From positions 4,464,001 through 4,528,000 of the forward strand of contig NZ_AP024109.1 of NCBI RefSeq assembly GCF_016591715.1: a stretch of DNA of 64,000 nt, read 5' to 3'. This DNA comes from Mesorhizobium sp. J8 (GTDB lineage Bacteria; Pseudomonadota; Alphaproteobacteria; Rhizobiales; Rhizobiaceae). The notes beneath the pieces were generated by a model. That model saw only the letters and a list, made by a program, of their open reading frames with translations. It did not search any database and was not told the DNA's origin. Below, piece by piece: positions 36,356 through 45,102 of the stretch (its first letter is position 1; the number at the start of each line of letters is the position of its first letter). The position numbers and the translations under genes were made by a program.

Positions 36356-38005
36356 CTACCGCGTCAGCCGCTTGTGCGTCATGCGGTGCGGGGTCGCCGC
36401 TTCGGCGCCCAGGCGGCGCAGCTTGTCCTTCTCATATTCCTCGAAATTGCCCTCGAACCATTCGACATGCGCGTCGCCCTCGAAGGCGAGCATGTGAGTG
36501 GCCATGCGGTCGAGGAACATGCGGTCGTGGCTGATGATGACCGCGCAGCCGGCATAGGCTTCGAGCGCGTCTTCCAGCGCGCCCAGCGTTTCGGTGTCGA
36601 GGTCGTTGGTCGGTTCGTCGAGCAAAAGCACGTTGCCGCCGCCCTTCAGCATCTTGGCCAGGTGGACGCGGTTGCGCTGGCCGCCCGACAGGTTGCCGAC
36701 CTTCTGCTGCTGGTCGCCGCCGCGGAAGTTGAAAGAGGAGCAGTAGGCACGGCTGTTGACCTCGTGCTTGCCGAGCTTGATGACCTCGGCGCCGCCGGAG
36801 ATCTCTTCCCACACCGTCTTGTTCGGATCCAGCGCGTCGCGGCTCTGGTCGACATAGCCGAGCCGCACCGTCTCGCCCTTGCGGATCGTGCCGGCATCCG
36901 GCGTCTCCTGGCCAGTGATCATCTTGAACAGCGTCGTCTTGCCGGCGCCGTTCGGGCCGATGACGCCGACGATGCCGCCCGGCGGCAGCTTGAACGACAG
37001 GTTCTCGATCAAGAGCTCGTCGCCAAAGCCCTTGTTGAGGCCTTCGACCTCGATGACGACATTGCCGAGGCGCTCGCTCGACGGGATGACGATCTGCGTG
37101 TCGGTCGGCTTGCGGCTTTGCGACTGCTCGACCAGCTCTTCATAGGCCTTGATACGCGCCTTGGACTTGGTCTGGCGCGCCTTGGGCGAGGACTGAATCC
37201 ATTCGCGCTCGCGCCAGATCGCCTTCTGGCGGGCGTCGTCCTCGCGCCCCTCCTGGATCAGGCGCTTGGCCTTGGCGTCGAGATATTTGGTGTAATTGCC
37301 CTCGTAGGGGATGCCGCGGCCGCGATCGAGTTCCAAGATCCAGCCGGTGACGTTGTCGAGGAAGTAGCGGTCGTGGGTGATGATCAGCACCGAGCCCGGA
37401 TAGTCGCGCAGGTGCTTTTCCAGCCATTGCGTGGTTTCGGCGTCGAGATGGTTGGTCGGTTCGTCGAGCAGCAGCAGGTCGGGCTGCTCGAGCAGCAGCC
37501 GGCACAGCGCCACGCGGCGGCGCTCGCCGCCCGACAGGTTGGTCACTTCGGAGTCCGGCGGCGGGCACTGCAGCGCATCCATCGCCATCTCGACCTGCTG
37601 TTCGAGGTCCCAAAGATTGAGGCGGTCCATCTCGTCCTGGAGCTTGGCCGACTCGTCGGCCGTCTCGTCGGAATAGTTCATCATCAGTTCATTGTAGCGT
37701 TCGATGATGGCCGTCTTCCTGGCGACGCCGTCCATGACGTTCTCGCGCACGGTCTTGCTCGCGTCGAGCTGCGGCTCCTGCGCCAGGTAGCCGACGGTCG
37801 CGCCCTCGGCCAGCCAGGCCTCGCCCTGGAACTCCTTGTCGAGCCCGGCCATGATGCGCAGGATCGTCGACTTGCCCGAGCCGTTGGGTCCGAGGATGCC
37901 GATCTTGGCGTCCGGATAGAAGGACAGGTGGATGTTATCGAGCACCTTCTTGGTGCCGTAGGCCTTCGACAGGCCTGACATGTGGTAGATGAACTGGCGA
38001 GCCAC
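36356..38005 (-). CDS. ettA: EttA, energy-dependent translational throttle ABC-F ATPase
   Basis: A 549-residue ABC-F protein with two ATP-binding cassettes. Walker A motifs are GPNGSGKST and GPNGAGKTT, signatures LSGGERRRVALC and LSGGQRNRVHLA, and both Walker B Glu residues are in LLLDEPTNHLD and LLLDEPTNDLD. Between them are the arm region and the linker with the WIQSSPKARQTKSKARI segment. It has no membrane domain; EttA binds the ribosomal E site and gates the first elongation step by the ATP/ADP ratio. GTG at 38005 gives the conserved ARQFIYHMSGLSKAYG start; further upstream sequence is not conserved. Confidence 0.95.
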   Translation of the reverse strand: MARQFIYHMSGLSKAYGTKKVLDNIHLSFYPDAKIGILGPNGSGKSTILRIMAGLDKEFQGEAWLAEGATVGYLAQEPQLDASKTVRENVMDGVARKTAIIERYNELMMNYSDETADESAKLQDEMDRLNLWDLEQQVEMAMDALQCPPPDSEVTNLSGGERRRVALCRLLLEQPDLLLLDEPTNHLDAETTQWLEKHLRDYPGSVLIITHDRYFLDNVTGWILELDRGRGIPYEGNYTKYLDAKAKRLIQEGREDDARQKAIWREREWIQSSPKARQTKSKARIKAYEELVEQSQSRKPTDTQIVIPSSERLGNVVIEVEGLNKGFGDELLIENLSFKLPPGGIVGVIGPNGAGKTTLFKMITGQETPDAGTIRKGETVRLGYVDQSRDALDPNKTVWEEISGGAEVIKLGKHEVNSRAYCSSFNFRGGDQQQKVGNLSGGQRNRVHLAKMLKGGGNVLLLDEPTNDLDTETLGALEDALEAYAGCAVIISHDRMFLDRMATHMLAFEGDAHVEWFEGNFEEYEKDKLRRLGAEAATPHRMTHKRLTR

Positions 38006-38129
38006 GCGCGCTTTCCCTGGAAACTGAAGTGTCAAGGTGGATGGGGGTTGGGCGCTATGTAGGCGATGAAGGGCCGAACGGCAATCGCTTTCGGCGCGCA
38101 GAGGCCAATCCGCGCCCATTCGCTGGCCT

Positions 38130-38240
38130 GCGCAACCAGACCAGCGTCTCTACAAGGCCAAGCTCAGCGGCCGCGACCGCGCGGTGGGCGAGCCGGGCAG
38201 CGAGGCGATGATCCTACAGGCGGTGCCCCGATCAGCCTGA
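38130..38240 (+). pseudogene. Remnant of a GGDEF-domain gene C-terminus
   Basis: In one frame the plus strand reads PDQRLYKAKLSGRDRAVGEP and ends in a stop at 38238-38240. This matches the closing signature of diguanylate cyclase domains (ADxALYxAKxxGRNRV). No start codon with an upstream GGDEF core is present in the 280-bp gap, so I read it as a decayed 3' end left after deletion. The rest of the gap shows nothing recognisable. The similarity is short; chance cannot be excluded. Confidence 0.45.
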
Positions 38241-38285
38241 AAAGGATCAGCCTGACCGGAAAAGACCTGGCCAAGTAACTTCCGC

Positions 38286-39287
38286 CTATTGGAAGCCGAT
38301 CGCGTCGACCGTGCCCTTGGGGCAACCGGCCTTGGCCGTCGGGGCGGATGCCATCAGGAGATCGGCAAGCTTGCTGTCCGGGCCGATCGGGCCGGACAGG
38401 CCGAGCGTGATCTCGCCGATCATGCGCCGACCGCTCGACGGATCGACCAGGCAGGACACGCGCACGCGATCGCCAGCGCCGGCCCCGAAGGCTTCGTTGA
38501 AGGCGCCGCGGATCTGGTCCGAGGTCAATTGCTTGCCGATGTTCTTGTTGAAGAGATCACGCACCGCCGAGCCGTTCACCGCCCGCATCAGGTTGAGCGC
38601 GTCCGAGAAATACTCCTGCTGGCTCTTGCCGTAGCAGGTGCCGTGCTTGATCCATTCGTGGCGCTCGAGCTTGGACGCCGTGCCCGGCATCACCTGGTCG
38701 AGCTCGGCGCGCGTGTTTGCGTCGAGATCGACCGGCGGCAGGTCACCCCAATGCGAGGGATTGTCATTGGCCTTGTCGCTCGCCGACACCTGGCAATAGA
38801 AATTGCCGTTCGGCTGCGGCCACAACCCATGCAGCGTAAAGTGGGAAGCGTCGAACTCGCCGGGGTTCTGCGCTTTGCATTCGGGCTTGCTCGCCTTGGT
38901 CTCACAGAAAGCCGGTTGCCAGCTCAAGGCAAAGACATATTCGGGTTTTCCGGAGGCCGACGACGGCTTGGTCTGACCGGAAGGCGCGGTAGCCGCGCTG
39001 CCGCCGCTCAAATGACCGCAGCTGATCTTCACCCAGCGCCGCTCCGGATCGGCTCCGGGCACCTGGATAAGGTAGTGGGTGGGCTCGTCCTTGTTGCCGG
39101 CAAGGAGATCGTAGCTCTGCCCGGCCTGCGTCGAGATATTGCCTGGGTTCTTGCCGCTCTTGATGGCCTGCGTCGCCGGGCAGGCGCTGTCGGCCACGAA
39201 GGTCCCGCTCATCTTGACGTCGGCATGCGCCGCGCCGACCCAGGCACCGACCAGCACCATCGAACCCCACAATGCCCAAACCCGCAT
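38286..39287 (-). CDS. Secreted RNase T2-family ribonuclease
   Basis: A 333-residue exported enzyme. A signal peptide (WVGAAHA) is followed by about 90 residues without a clear domain, then the RNase T2 domain with both catalytic blocks: CAS-1 FTLHGLWPQ and CAS-2 RHEWIKHGTC. Cysteines in these and later blocks fit the conserved disulfides. T2 enzymes cut single-stranded RNA with little specificity in the periplasm or outside, usually for scavenging. I chose the ATG at 39287 with GGGAGAG before it; another in-frame codon 42 bases upstream breaks the signal peptide. Confidence 0.93.
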   Translation of the reverse strand: MRVWALWGSMVLVGAWVGAAHADVKMSGTFVADSACPATQAIKSGKNPGNISTQAGQSYDLLAGNKDEPTHYLIQVPGADPERRWVKISCGHLSGGSAATAPSGQTKPSSASGKPEYVFALSWQPAFCETKASKPECKAQNPGEFDASHFTLHGLWPQPNGNFYCQVSASDKANDNPSHWGDLPPVDLDANTRAELDQVMPGTASKLERHEWIKHGTCYGKSQQEYFSDALNLMRAVNGSAVRDLFNKNIGKQLTSDQIRGAFNEAFGAGAGDRVRVSCLVDPSSGRRMIGEITLGLSGPIGPDSKLADLLMASAPTAKAGCPKGTVDAIGFQ

Positions 39288-39469
39288 CCCGCTCTCCCGG
39301 CGATCATTGAACCGTATTGGATTCGTCACACTAGAACAGCCGACGTGTCAGAATTGCGATCTTTTTCGTCGCGCGAAAAAAACAATCCCCAGCCGAGCGC
39401 CTTCATCGGCGTGTCCGCAAGCGCGCTTGTCCACTTGACGCCGGCAAAGCCCTCGCCCAACAGTCGACC

Positions 39470-39579
39470 AGAGCATGATGCCGAAAAGTGTGAAGCGGTT
39501 TTCGGACGCCATCATGCTCTTCTCTAGGGGTTTGGAGTCGGATGATTTCAGGTCGAATCGACCTGAAATCATCCGACTC
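39470..39579. repeat. Dispersed hairpin repeat, copy R4 with a 45-bp perfect palindrome
   Basis: AGAGCATGAT (39470-39479) and ATCATGCTCT (39511-39520) flank CCGAAAAGTGTGAAGCGGTTTTCGG, read in halves CCGAAAAGTGTG and AAGCGGTTTTCGG. After 14 bp comes a second element with 22-bp perfect arms around one central base (39535-39579; left arm starts GAGTCGGATGATTTCAGG). This lies in a 305-bp gene-free gap (39288-39592) that otherwise holds only TTTTTCG/CGAAAAA near 39361-39380 and the promoter regions of the flanking divergent genes. Confidence 0.8.
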
Positions 39580-39592
39580 TGGGGAGCGCGAC

Positions 39593-40525
39593 ATGCCATT
39601 CGACAAGCAAGACAGCGTGGCCTCACCGACCGGGGCCGAGCTAAACCTTTATGTGAAAGAAGCCGCGGAACGTCCGCGCGCGGCGGTCCAGATCAATCAC
39701 GGCTTGGCCGAGCACGCGGCGCGCTATGCCCGCTTTGCCGACTTCCTCAGCCAAAGAGGTTTCCACGTCTATGCCCATGACCATCGTGGCCATGGCGGGA
39801 CGAAAGCGCCCGACGCGCCGCTCGGCAAGTTCGCGGACGTGGACGGCATCGCCAAGGTGATCGCGGATGTCGACGCCGTGCACGATCTGATCGCAAGGAA
39901 GCACCCGGGCTTGCCGGTGATCGCTTTTGGACATTCGCTCGGCGCCTCGGTAGCGCTGAACTTTGTCCTGCGCCACTCGCAACGTATCCATGCTGCCGCG
40001 ATCTGGAACGGCAATTTCTCAGCTGGCCTGCTCGGCCAGCTGGCGCTGCTCATCCTCGGTTGGGAACGCATGCGGCTGGGCTCCGACGTGCCGTCGCGGC
40101 TTCTGCCCAAGCTCACTTTCCAGGCCTGCGGCAAGGCGGTGCCCAACCACCGGACCCTGTTCGATTGGCTGTCGCGCGATCCCGCCGAGGTCGACAAATA
40201 TGTCGCCGATCCGCTCTGCGGCTGGGATGCCTCCATCTCGATGTGGCGCGATGTGGTCAACATGGCGCTTTACGCCGGCAAGGATTCGAGTTTCGCAGCC
40301 GTGCGCCGCGACCTGCCAGTCAACCTCATCGGTGGCGAGAAGGATCCCGCATCCGACTACGGCAAGGCGGTCCATCACCTGGCAAGGCGCATGGGGGCAA
40401 TGGGCTTTTCGAATCTGGTTTCAAGGGTTTACCCGGAAACCCGCCACGAAAGCCTGAACGAGATCAACCGCGATACCGTCATGAACGATTTTGCCGCCTG
40501 GGTCGACAGCGTGCTGAAGTCCTGA
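39593..40525 (+). CDS. Alpha/beta hydrolase, monoacylglycerol-lipase-like
   Basis: A 310-residue serine hydrolase of the Hydrolase_4/monoglyceride lipase group. The oxyanion-hole segment is INHGLAEHAARYARFADFL, then AHDHRGHGGT; the nucleophile is S115 in FGHSLGAS. An Asp in IGGEKDPASDYGKA and a His in YPETRHESLNE complete the triad. Substrates are probably monoacylglycerols or lysophospholipids. GGGGAGCG lies before the ATG at 39593; the repeat R4 ends 13 bases upstream of it, so any promoter lies within or beyond the repeat. Confidence 0.9.
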   Translation: MPFDKQDSVASPTGAELNLYVKEAAERPRAAVQINHGLAEHAARYARFADFLSQRGFHVYAHDHRGHGGTKAPDAPLGKFADVDGIAKVIADVDAVHDLIARKHPGLPVIAFGHSLGASVALNFVLRHSQRIHAAAIWNGNFSAGLLGQLALLILGWERMRLGSDVPSRLLPKLTFQACGKAVPNHRTLFDWLSRDPAEVDKYVADPLCGWDASISMWRDVVNMALYAGKDSSFAAVRRDLPVNLIGGEKDPASDYGKAVHHLARRMGAMGFSNLVSRVYPETRHESLNEINRDTVMNDFAAWVDSVLKS

Positions 40526-40605
40526 GCGGCGTGGCCTACTGCATGGGTCGTGACACGGCCGGCCCCGATTGCTAGAGGCTGCGCTTTGTCTAACCACGGT
40601 GATCC

Positions 40606-41778
40606 ATGGCCGAACCTCCGCTGAAAGGCATCCGCGTTATCGAACTCGCCCGCATCCTGGCCGGTCCCTGGGCCGGGCAGTTGCTCGCCGATCTCGGGGC
40701 CGATGTCATCAAGGTCGAGAGCCCGGACGGCGGCGACGACACCCGCAAATGGGGTCCGCCCTTCGTCATGAGCCAGGACGGCGAGAACCTTTCGGCCGCC
40801 TATTATCATTCCTGCAATCGCGGCAAGCGCTCCATCGCCATCGATTTCTCCAAGCCCGAGGGCGCCGAGACGCTGCGCAAGCTGGTCGCCACCGCCGACG
40901 TGCTGATCGAGAACTTCAAGCTCGGCGGACTGAAGAAATACGGCCTCGACTACGAAAGCCTCAAGGCGCTCAATCCCCGCCTCGTCTATTGCTCGATCAC
41001 CGGCTTCGGGCAGGACGGTCCTTACGCGCCGCGCGCAGGCTACGATTTCATCATCCAGGCCATGGCCGGTATGATGTCGATCACCGGCGAGCCCGGGGGC
41101 GAGCCGCAGAAGGCAGGCGTCGCCATCTCCGATCTCTTCACCGGCCTCTATTCGGTAGTCGCCATCCAGGCAGCGCTTCGCCATGCCGAAAGGACCGGCG
41201 AGGGCCAGCACATCGACATGGCGCTGTTCGACAGCCAGATCGCGGCGCTCGCCAACCAGAACCTCAACTATCTGGTTTCCGGCAAGTCGCCGGTGCAGGT
41301 GGGTAATGCGCATATGAACATCGCCCCTTACGAGGTCCTGCCGGTGCGCGACGGCCATATCATCCTGGCAGTCGGCAATGACGGACAGTTCGGCAAGTTC
41401 TGCGCGGTGGTCGGCCTCACCGATCTGGCCGCCAATCCGGATTTCGCCACCAACCCGGCCCGCGTCGCCAACCGTGTGAAGCTGCGCGAACGTATCGTCG
41501 AAACCCTCGCCGCCTGGGATCGCGATCCGTTGCTGACGAAGCTAGAGGCAGCGGGCGTGCCGGCGAGCCCGATCAACACGATCGGCCAGATGTTCGCCGA
41601 CCCCCAGACCATCGCGCGCGGCATGCGGCTCGACCTCGACGACGGCCATGGCAACCGCCTGCCCTCGGTGCGCGCGCCGATGGTGATGTCGGGCACGCCG
41701 CTCGTCTATGAGCGTCCCTCGCCGCGTCTTGGCGAGCACACGCAGGAAATCCTTGCCGAACTGGAGAGATCAAAATGA
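40606..41778 (+). CDS. CaiB/BaiF-type (class III) CoA-transferase
   Basis: A 390-residue family III CoA-transferase. LKGIRVIELARILAGPWAGQ at the start, GADVIKVESPDGGDDTR, and the Asp176 region AGVAISDLFTGLY, where the catalytic aspartate forms the acyl anhydride, are all present. These enzymes move CoA between carboxylic acids. It overlaps the following TPP-enzyme gene (ATGA), so the two probably act in one pathway, in the manner of formyl-CoA transferase with oxalyl-CoA decarboxylase; the real acid is unknown. Confidence 0.9.
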   Translation: MAEPPLKGIRVIELARILAGPWAGQLLADLGADVIKVESPDGGDDTRKWGPPFVMSQDGENLSAAYYHSCNRGKRSIAIDFSKPEGAETLRKLVATADVLIENFKLGGLKKYGLDYESLKALNPRLVYCSITGFGQDGPYAPRAGYDFIIQAMAGMMSITGEPGGEPQKAGVAISDLFTGLYSVVAIQAALRHAERTGEGQHIDMALFDSQIAALANQNLNYLVSGKSPVQVGNAHMNIAPYEVLPVRDGHIILAVGNDGQFGKFCAVVGLTDLAANPDFATNPARVANRVKLRERIVETLAAWDRDPLLTKLEAAGVPASPINTIGQMFADPQTIARGMRLDLDDGHGNRLPSVRAPMVMSGTPLVYERPSPRLGEHTQEILAELERSK

Positions 41779-43424
41779 AGACCGGCGGACAGCTGATCGT
41801 CGAGGCGCTCGAGGCAAACGGCACCGACCGCATCTTCTGCGTTCCGGGTGAATCCTATCTCGCGGTGCTCGACGCGCTGCATGACTCTTCGATCCGGACC
41901 ATCGTCTGCCGCCAGGAAGGCGGCGCCGCAATGATGGCCGACTGCCAGGGGCGGCTGACCGGCAAGCCCGGTATCTGCTTCGTCACCCGCGGCCCCGGCG
42001 CCACCAACGCCTCGGCCGGGGTCCATATCGCCATGCAGGATTCGGTGCCGATGATCCTCTTCATCGGCCAGGTCGCGAGCCACGCCAAGGAACGCGAGGC
42101 CTTTCAGGAGGTCGACTACAAGCGCTTCTTCGGCGACATCGCCAAATGGGTGGTCGAGATCGACGACGCCGCGCGCATCCCGGAATTCGTCACCCGCGCC
42201 TTCGCCGTCGCAACATCGGGACGTCCCGGCCCCGTCGTCATCTCGCTGCCGGAGGACATGCTGACCAGCGAGGTCGAAGCGCCGGCAGCGCTGCCGCACA
42301 CGCCGGTCGAGACGCGCCCGGGCGAAGCCGAGCTCGACGCGCTGCAGATGCTTCTCACCAACGCCAAGCGTCCTTTCGTCATCCTCGGCGGCACGCGCTG
42401 GAACGAGGAAGCGGTGGCGCATATGCGCGCGATCGCCGAGAGCTGGTCGCTGCCGGTCGGCTGTTCCTTCCGCCGCCAGATGCTGTTCGACCATCTCCAC
42501 CCGAACTACGCCGGCGATGTCGGCATCGGGATCAATCCGAAGCTGGCGGAGCGGATCAAGCAGGCCGACGTGGTGCTTTTGATCGGCGGCCGCCTGGGCG
42601 AGATGCCGTCTTCCGACTACACGCTGCTGAAGAGCCCCTACCCCGACCAGGCGCTGGTGCATGTCCACGCCGATGCCGGCGAGCTCGGCCGCGTCTACCG
42701 GCCGACCATAGCCATAAATGCCTCGCCCGCCGCTTTCGTCGAGGCCTTCGCAAGGCGCAAGCCCGCCGCCAAGCCTGTCTGGGCTGCCGAGATCGAAAAG
42801 GCGCATGCCGCCTATCTCGAATGGTCGACCCCGCCCCAGACCGGCCCGGGCGCCGTCCAGATGGGCCCGATCATCGAACATCTGGGAAAGGTCCTGCCGG
42901 AGGACGCCATCCTTACCAACGGCGCCGGCAACTATGCCACCTGGGTGCATCGCTTCTATCGCAACCGCCGCTTCGGCACGCAGGCGGCGCCCACCTCCGG
43001 CTCGATGGGCTACGGCACGCCGGCCGCGGTCGCCGCCAAATCATTGTTCCCGGACCGCACCGTGATTGCCTTTGCCGGCGACGGCTGCTTCCTGATGAAC
43101 GGCCAAGAGTTCGCGACGGCCGTCCAGTATGACCTGCCGATCGTCGTGATCGTCGTCAACAACGGCATTTACGGCACGATCCGCATGCATCAGGAGCGGG
43201 AATATCCGAGCCGCGTCGTCGCCACCGAGCTCAAGAACCCTGACTTTGCAGCACTTGCCCGCGCCTATGGCGGCCATGGCGAGACGGTGGAAAAAACCGC
43301 CGACTTCGCGCCGGCCTTCGAACGCGCGCTGGCCAGCGGCAAGCCGGCGATCATGGAGATCAAGCTCGATCCCGAAGCGATCACGCCGACCCGCACGCTG
43401 ACGCAGATCCGCAACAAGAGCTGA
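41775..43424 (+). CDS. Thiamine-diphosphate-dependent enzyme of the acetolactate synthase/decarboxylase superfamily
   Basis: A 549-residue three-domain TPP enzyme. The catalytic Glu is E48 in CRQEGGAAMMAD; the central domain spans about 195-330; the TPP-binding motif runs from GDGCFLMNGQEF near residue 434 to VVNNGIYGTIRMH. The sequence is closer in feel to acetolactate synthase-like catabolic enzymes than to oxalyl-CoA decarboxylase, so the reaction (decarboxylation or carboligation) is undetermined. Translation is coupled to the CoA-transferase gene, the best clue that its substrate may be an acyl-CoA. Confidence 0.85.
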   Translation: MKTGGQLIVEALEANGTDRIFCVPGESYLAVLDALHDSSIRTIVCRQEGGAAMMADCQGRLTGKPGICFVTRGPGATNASAGVHIAMQDSVPMILFIGQVASHAKEREAFQEVDYKRFFGDIAKWVVEIDDAARIPEFVTRAFAVATSGRPGPVVISLPEDMLTSEVEAPAALPHTPVETRPGEAELDALQMLLTNAKRPFVILGGTRWNEEAVAHMRAIAESWSLPVGCSFRRQMLFDHLHPNYAGDVGIGINPKLAERIKQADVVLLIGGRLGEMPSSDYTLLKSPYPDQALVHVHADAGELGRVYRPTIAINASPAAFVEAFARRKPAAKPVWAAEIEKAHAAYLEWSTPPQTGPGAVQMGPIIEHLGKVLPEDAILTNGAGNYATWVHRFYRNRRFGTQAAPTSGSMGYGTPAAVAAKSLFPDRTVIAFAGDGCFLMNGQEFATAVQYDLPIVVIVVNNGIYGTIRMHQEREYPSRVVATELKNPDFAALARAYGGHGETVEKTADFAPAFERALASGKPAIMEIKLDPEAITPTRTLTQIRNKS

Positions 43425-43486
43425 GCGCCGACAAGAGTTTAAGCTGAGTTCCTCGCGCCAGCCTTCAAAGTTCGCCGCGCTTCAGC

Positions 43487-43927
43487 CTACATCGCCTTTT
43501 CGATCTGGCCGCGGATCTCGCCGTCCTTGTTCTTGGCCGTGTGGACGTTGACATAGTATTTGCCGGCTTCCAGATCGGCCGCCTGCGCGTCGGTGAGCGT
43601 CGCGGAGCCCTTGATGGGACTCTTGAGCTTGCCTTTGAACGGGATGACCGGATCGGCATTCGCCCCCATATCCGCCGGACCGTGGATGTGAGCGGCCACC
43701 GCCGGCCCGCTGAGGCCGGAATATTTGACGTTCCAGCTGAGCTTCTTGCTGGTGGTGTCGAAGGTGAATGTGGCGGTTCCCTTGCCCTTGGTGGTGACGG
43801 GCGGACTCTGCTGGCTGCCGTCGAGCGTCGCCTTGAACTTCATCGTCTCGGCCATGGCCGGCGATGCGAGAAGGAAGGCGGTCGAAACGGCCAAGGCCGA
43901 AAGCATCGGCGTGGATAGGATGCGCAT
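43487..43927 (-). CDS. Secreted CHRD-domain protein
   Basis: A 146-residue exported protein. The signal peptide ends at SPAMA. The mature part is a single CHRD domain: KFKATLDGSQQSPPVTTKGK, SWNVKYSGLSGPAVAAHIHG with a His pair, and KYYVNVHTAKNKDGEIRGQI. CHRD domains are named from chordin; bacterial members are periplasmic and of unknown function, and the conserved histidines suggest metal binding. The ATG at 43927 was chosen because it starts the signal peptide. It faces the TPP-enzyme gene tail to tail. Confidence 0.9.
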   Translation of the reverse strand: MRILSTPMLSALAVSTAFLLASPAMAETMKFKATLDGSQQSPPVTTKGKGTATFTFDTTSKKLSWNVKYSGLSGPAVAAHIHGPADMGANADPVIPFKGKLKSPIKGSATLTDAQAADLEAGKYYVNVHTAKNKDGEIRGQIEKAM

Positions 43928-44043
43928 GAAGACCTCCGTTGATTGCAGCACCCTTCGCGGCCCCGGCGCGCGGATGCGCCCCTTCAACGGCCGGGCGGCC
44001 GGATGTATCCCTGTGCGCACAATTATTTTACCCCAGCCGGAAA

Positions 44044-44067
44044 AAAGGGGCGGTCGCCCGCCCCTTT
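44044..44067. terminator. Terminator of the ABC transporter operon
   Basis: AAAGGGGCGG-TCGC-CCGCCCCTTT has a perfect 10-bp stem and a four-base loop, with TTTTTT following on the minus strand, 25 bp past the binding-protein stop. Confidence 0.9.
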
Positions 44068-44091
44068 GCACGTCCGCGTTGAGAGCGGAGC

Positions 44092-45063
44092 TTACTTGAT
44101 CGCCTTGTCGGTGATCGCGGTCGTGTAGGCGCCGCTCGCCTCCTTGCTGATGATCTTCTGGTCGAGCAGCGCCTTGGCGGTGCGCTCATAGGCGGCCGGG
44201 ATCAGCTTGCCGTCGGCATTGTCGATCAGCTTGGCCACTTCCTTCATCATGAACTTCTGGTGGTTCTCATCCTGGCCGCCGGCGTCGACGACGATCTCTG
44301 CCGCCTCGTCGGTGTTCTCGGTTGCGTATTTCCAGCCCTTCATCGAGGCGCGCACGAAGCGCACCATCTTGTCCTCGAAGGCCGGATCCTTGAGCTTGTC
44401 CTCGAGCGTGTAGAGCCCGTCCTCCAACAGGTCGTTGCCCATGGCCGAGTAGTTGAACACGACCAAATCTTCCGGCTTATAGCCGGCGTCCAGCACCTGA
44501 CCGTATTCGTTATAAGTCATCACCGAGATGCAGTCGGCCTGCTTCTGGATCAACGGCTGCACGTCGAAGCTCTGCTTGAGCACCGTCACGCCGTCCGGGC
44601 CGCCATCGGTCTTGAGGCCGATCTTGTTCATCCAGGCGTAGAACGGATATTCGTTGCCGAAGAACCAGACGCCGAGCGTGTGGCCTTTGAAGTCGGCTTC
44701 GGTCTTGATCGGTCCGTTCTTGGGGCAGACCAGTTCCATGCCGGCCTTCTTGAACGGCTGGGCAATGTTGACGAGCATGACGCCCTTGTCGCGTGCGGCG
44801 AGCGCGCCGCCCATCCAGTCGACGATGACATCGGCGCCGCCGCCGGCGATCACCTGCTCGGGCGCGATATCCGGGCCGCCCGGCTTGATGTCGACGTCGA
44901 GGCCTTCGGCGTCATAGAAGCCCTTGGCTTTGGCGACATAGTAGCCGGCGAACTGGGCCTGCGTGACCCATTTCAGCTGCAATGTCACCTTGTCGGCGGC
45001 TATGGCCTGGAAGGCGGCCAGCGACATGGCGCCGGCCAAAGCAGAAATCAGCAGTCTTTTCAT
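44092..45063 (-). CDS. ABC transporter substrate-binding protein, NMT1/THI5 family
   Basis: A 323-residue periplasmic binding protein. Signal peptide MKRLLISALAGAMSLAAFQA, then VTLQLKWVTQAQFAGYYVAK and GFYDAEGLDVDIKPGGPDI, the NMT1/THI5 pattern seen in proteins that bind thiamine-precursor pyrimidines, nucleobases or related rings. It is the last gene of an ABC operon (ATPase, two permeases, binding protein) ahead of a strong terminator. The dihydropyrimidinase operon nearby makes pyrimidine bases or their breakdown products the likely cargo; this is inference from context and family. Confidence 0.87.
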   Translation of the reverse strand: MKRLLISALAGAMSLAAFQAIAADKVTLQLKWVTQAQFAGYYVAKAKGFYDAEGLDVDIKPGGPDIAPEQVIAGGGADVIVDWMGGALAARDKGVMLVNIAQPFKKAGMELVCPKNGPIKTEADFKGHTLGVWFFGNEYPFYAWMNKIGLKTDGGPDGVTVLKQSFDVQPLIQKQADCISVMTYNEYGQVLDAGYKPEDLVVFNYSAMGNDLLEDGLYTLEDKLKDPAFEDKMVRFVRASMKGWKYATENTDEAAEIVVDAGGQDENHQKFMMKEVAKLIDNADGKLIPAAYERTAKALLDQKIISKEASGAYTTAITDKAIK

Positions 45064-45102
45064 GTTGTTACCCTCTGAAGTTAGCACCCAAACCCACCGC
45101 CC

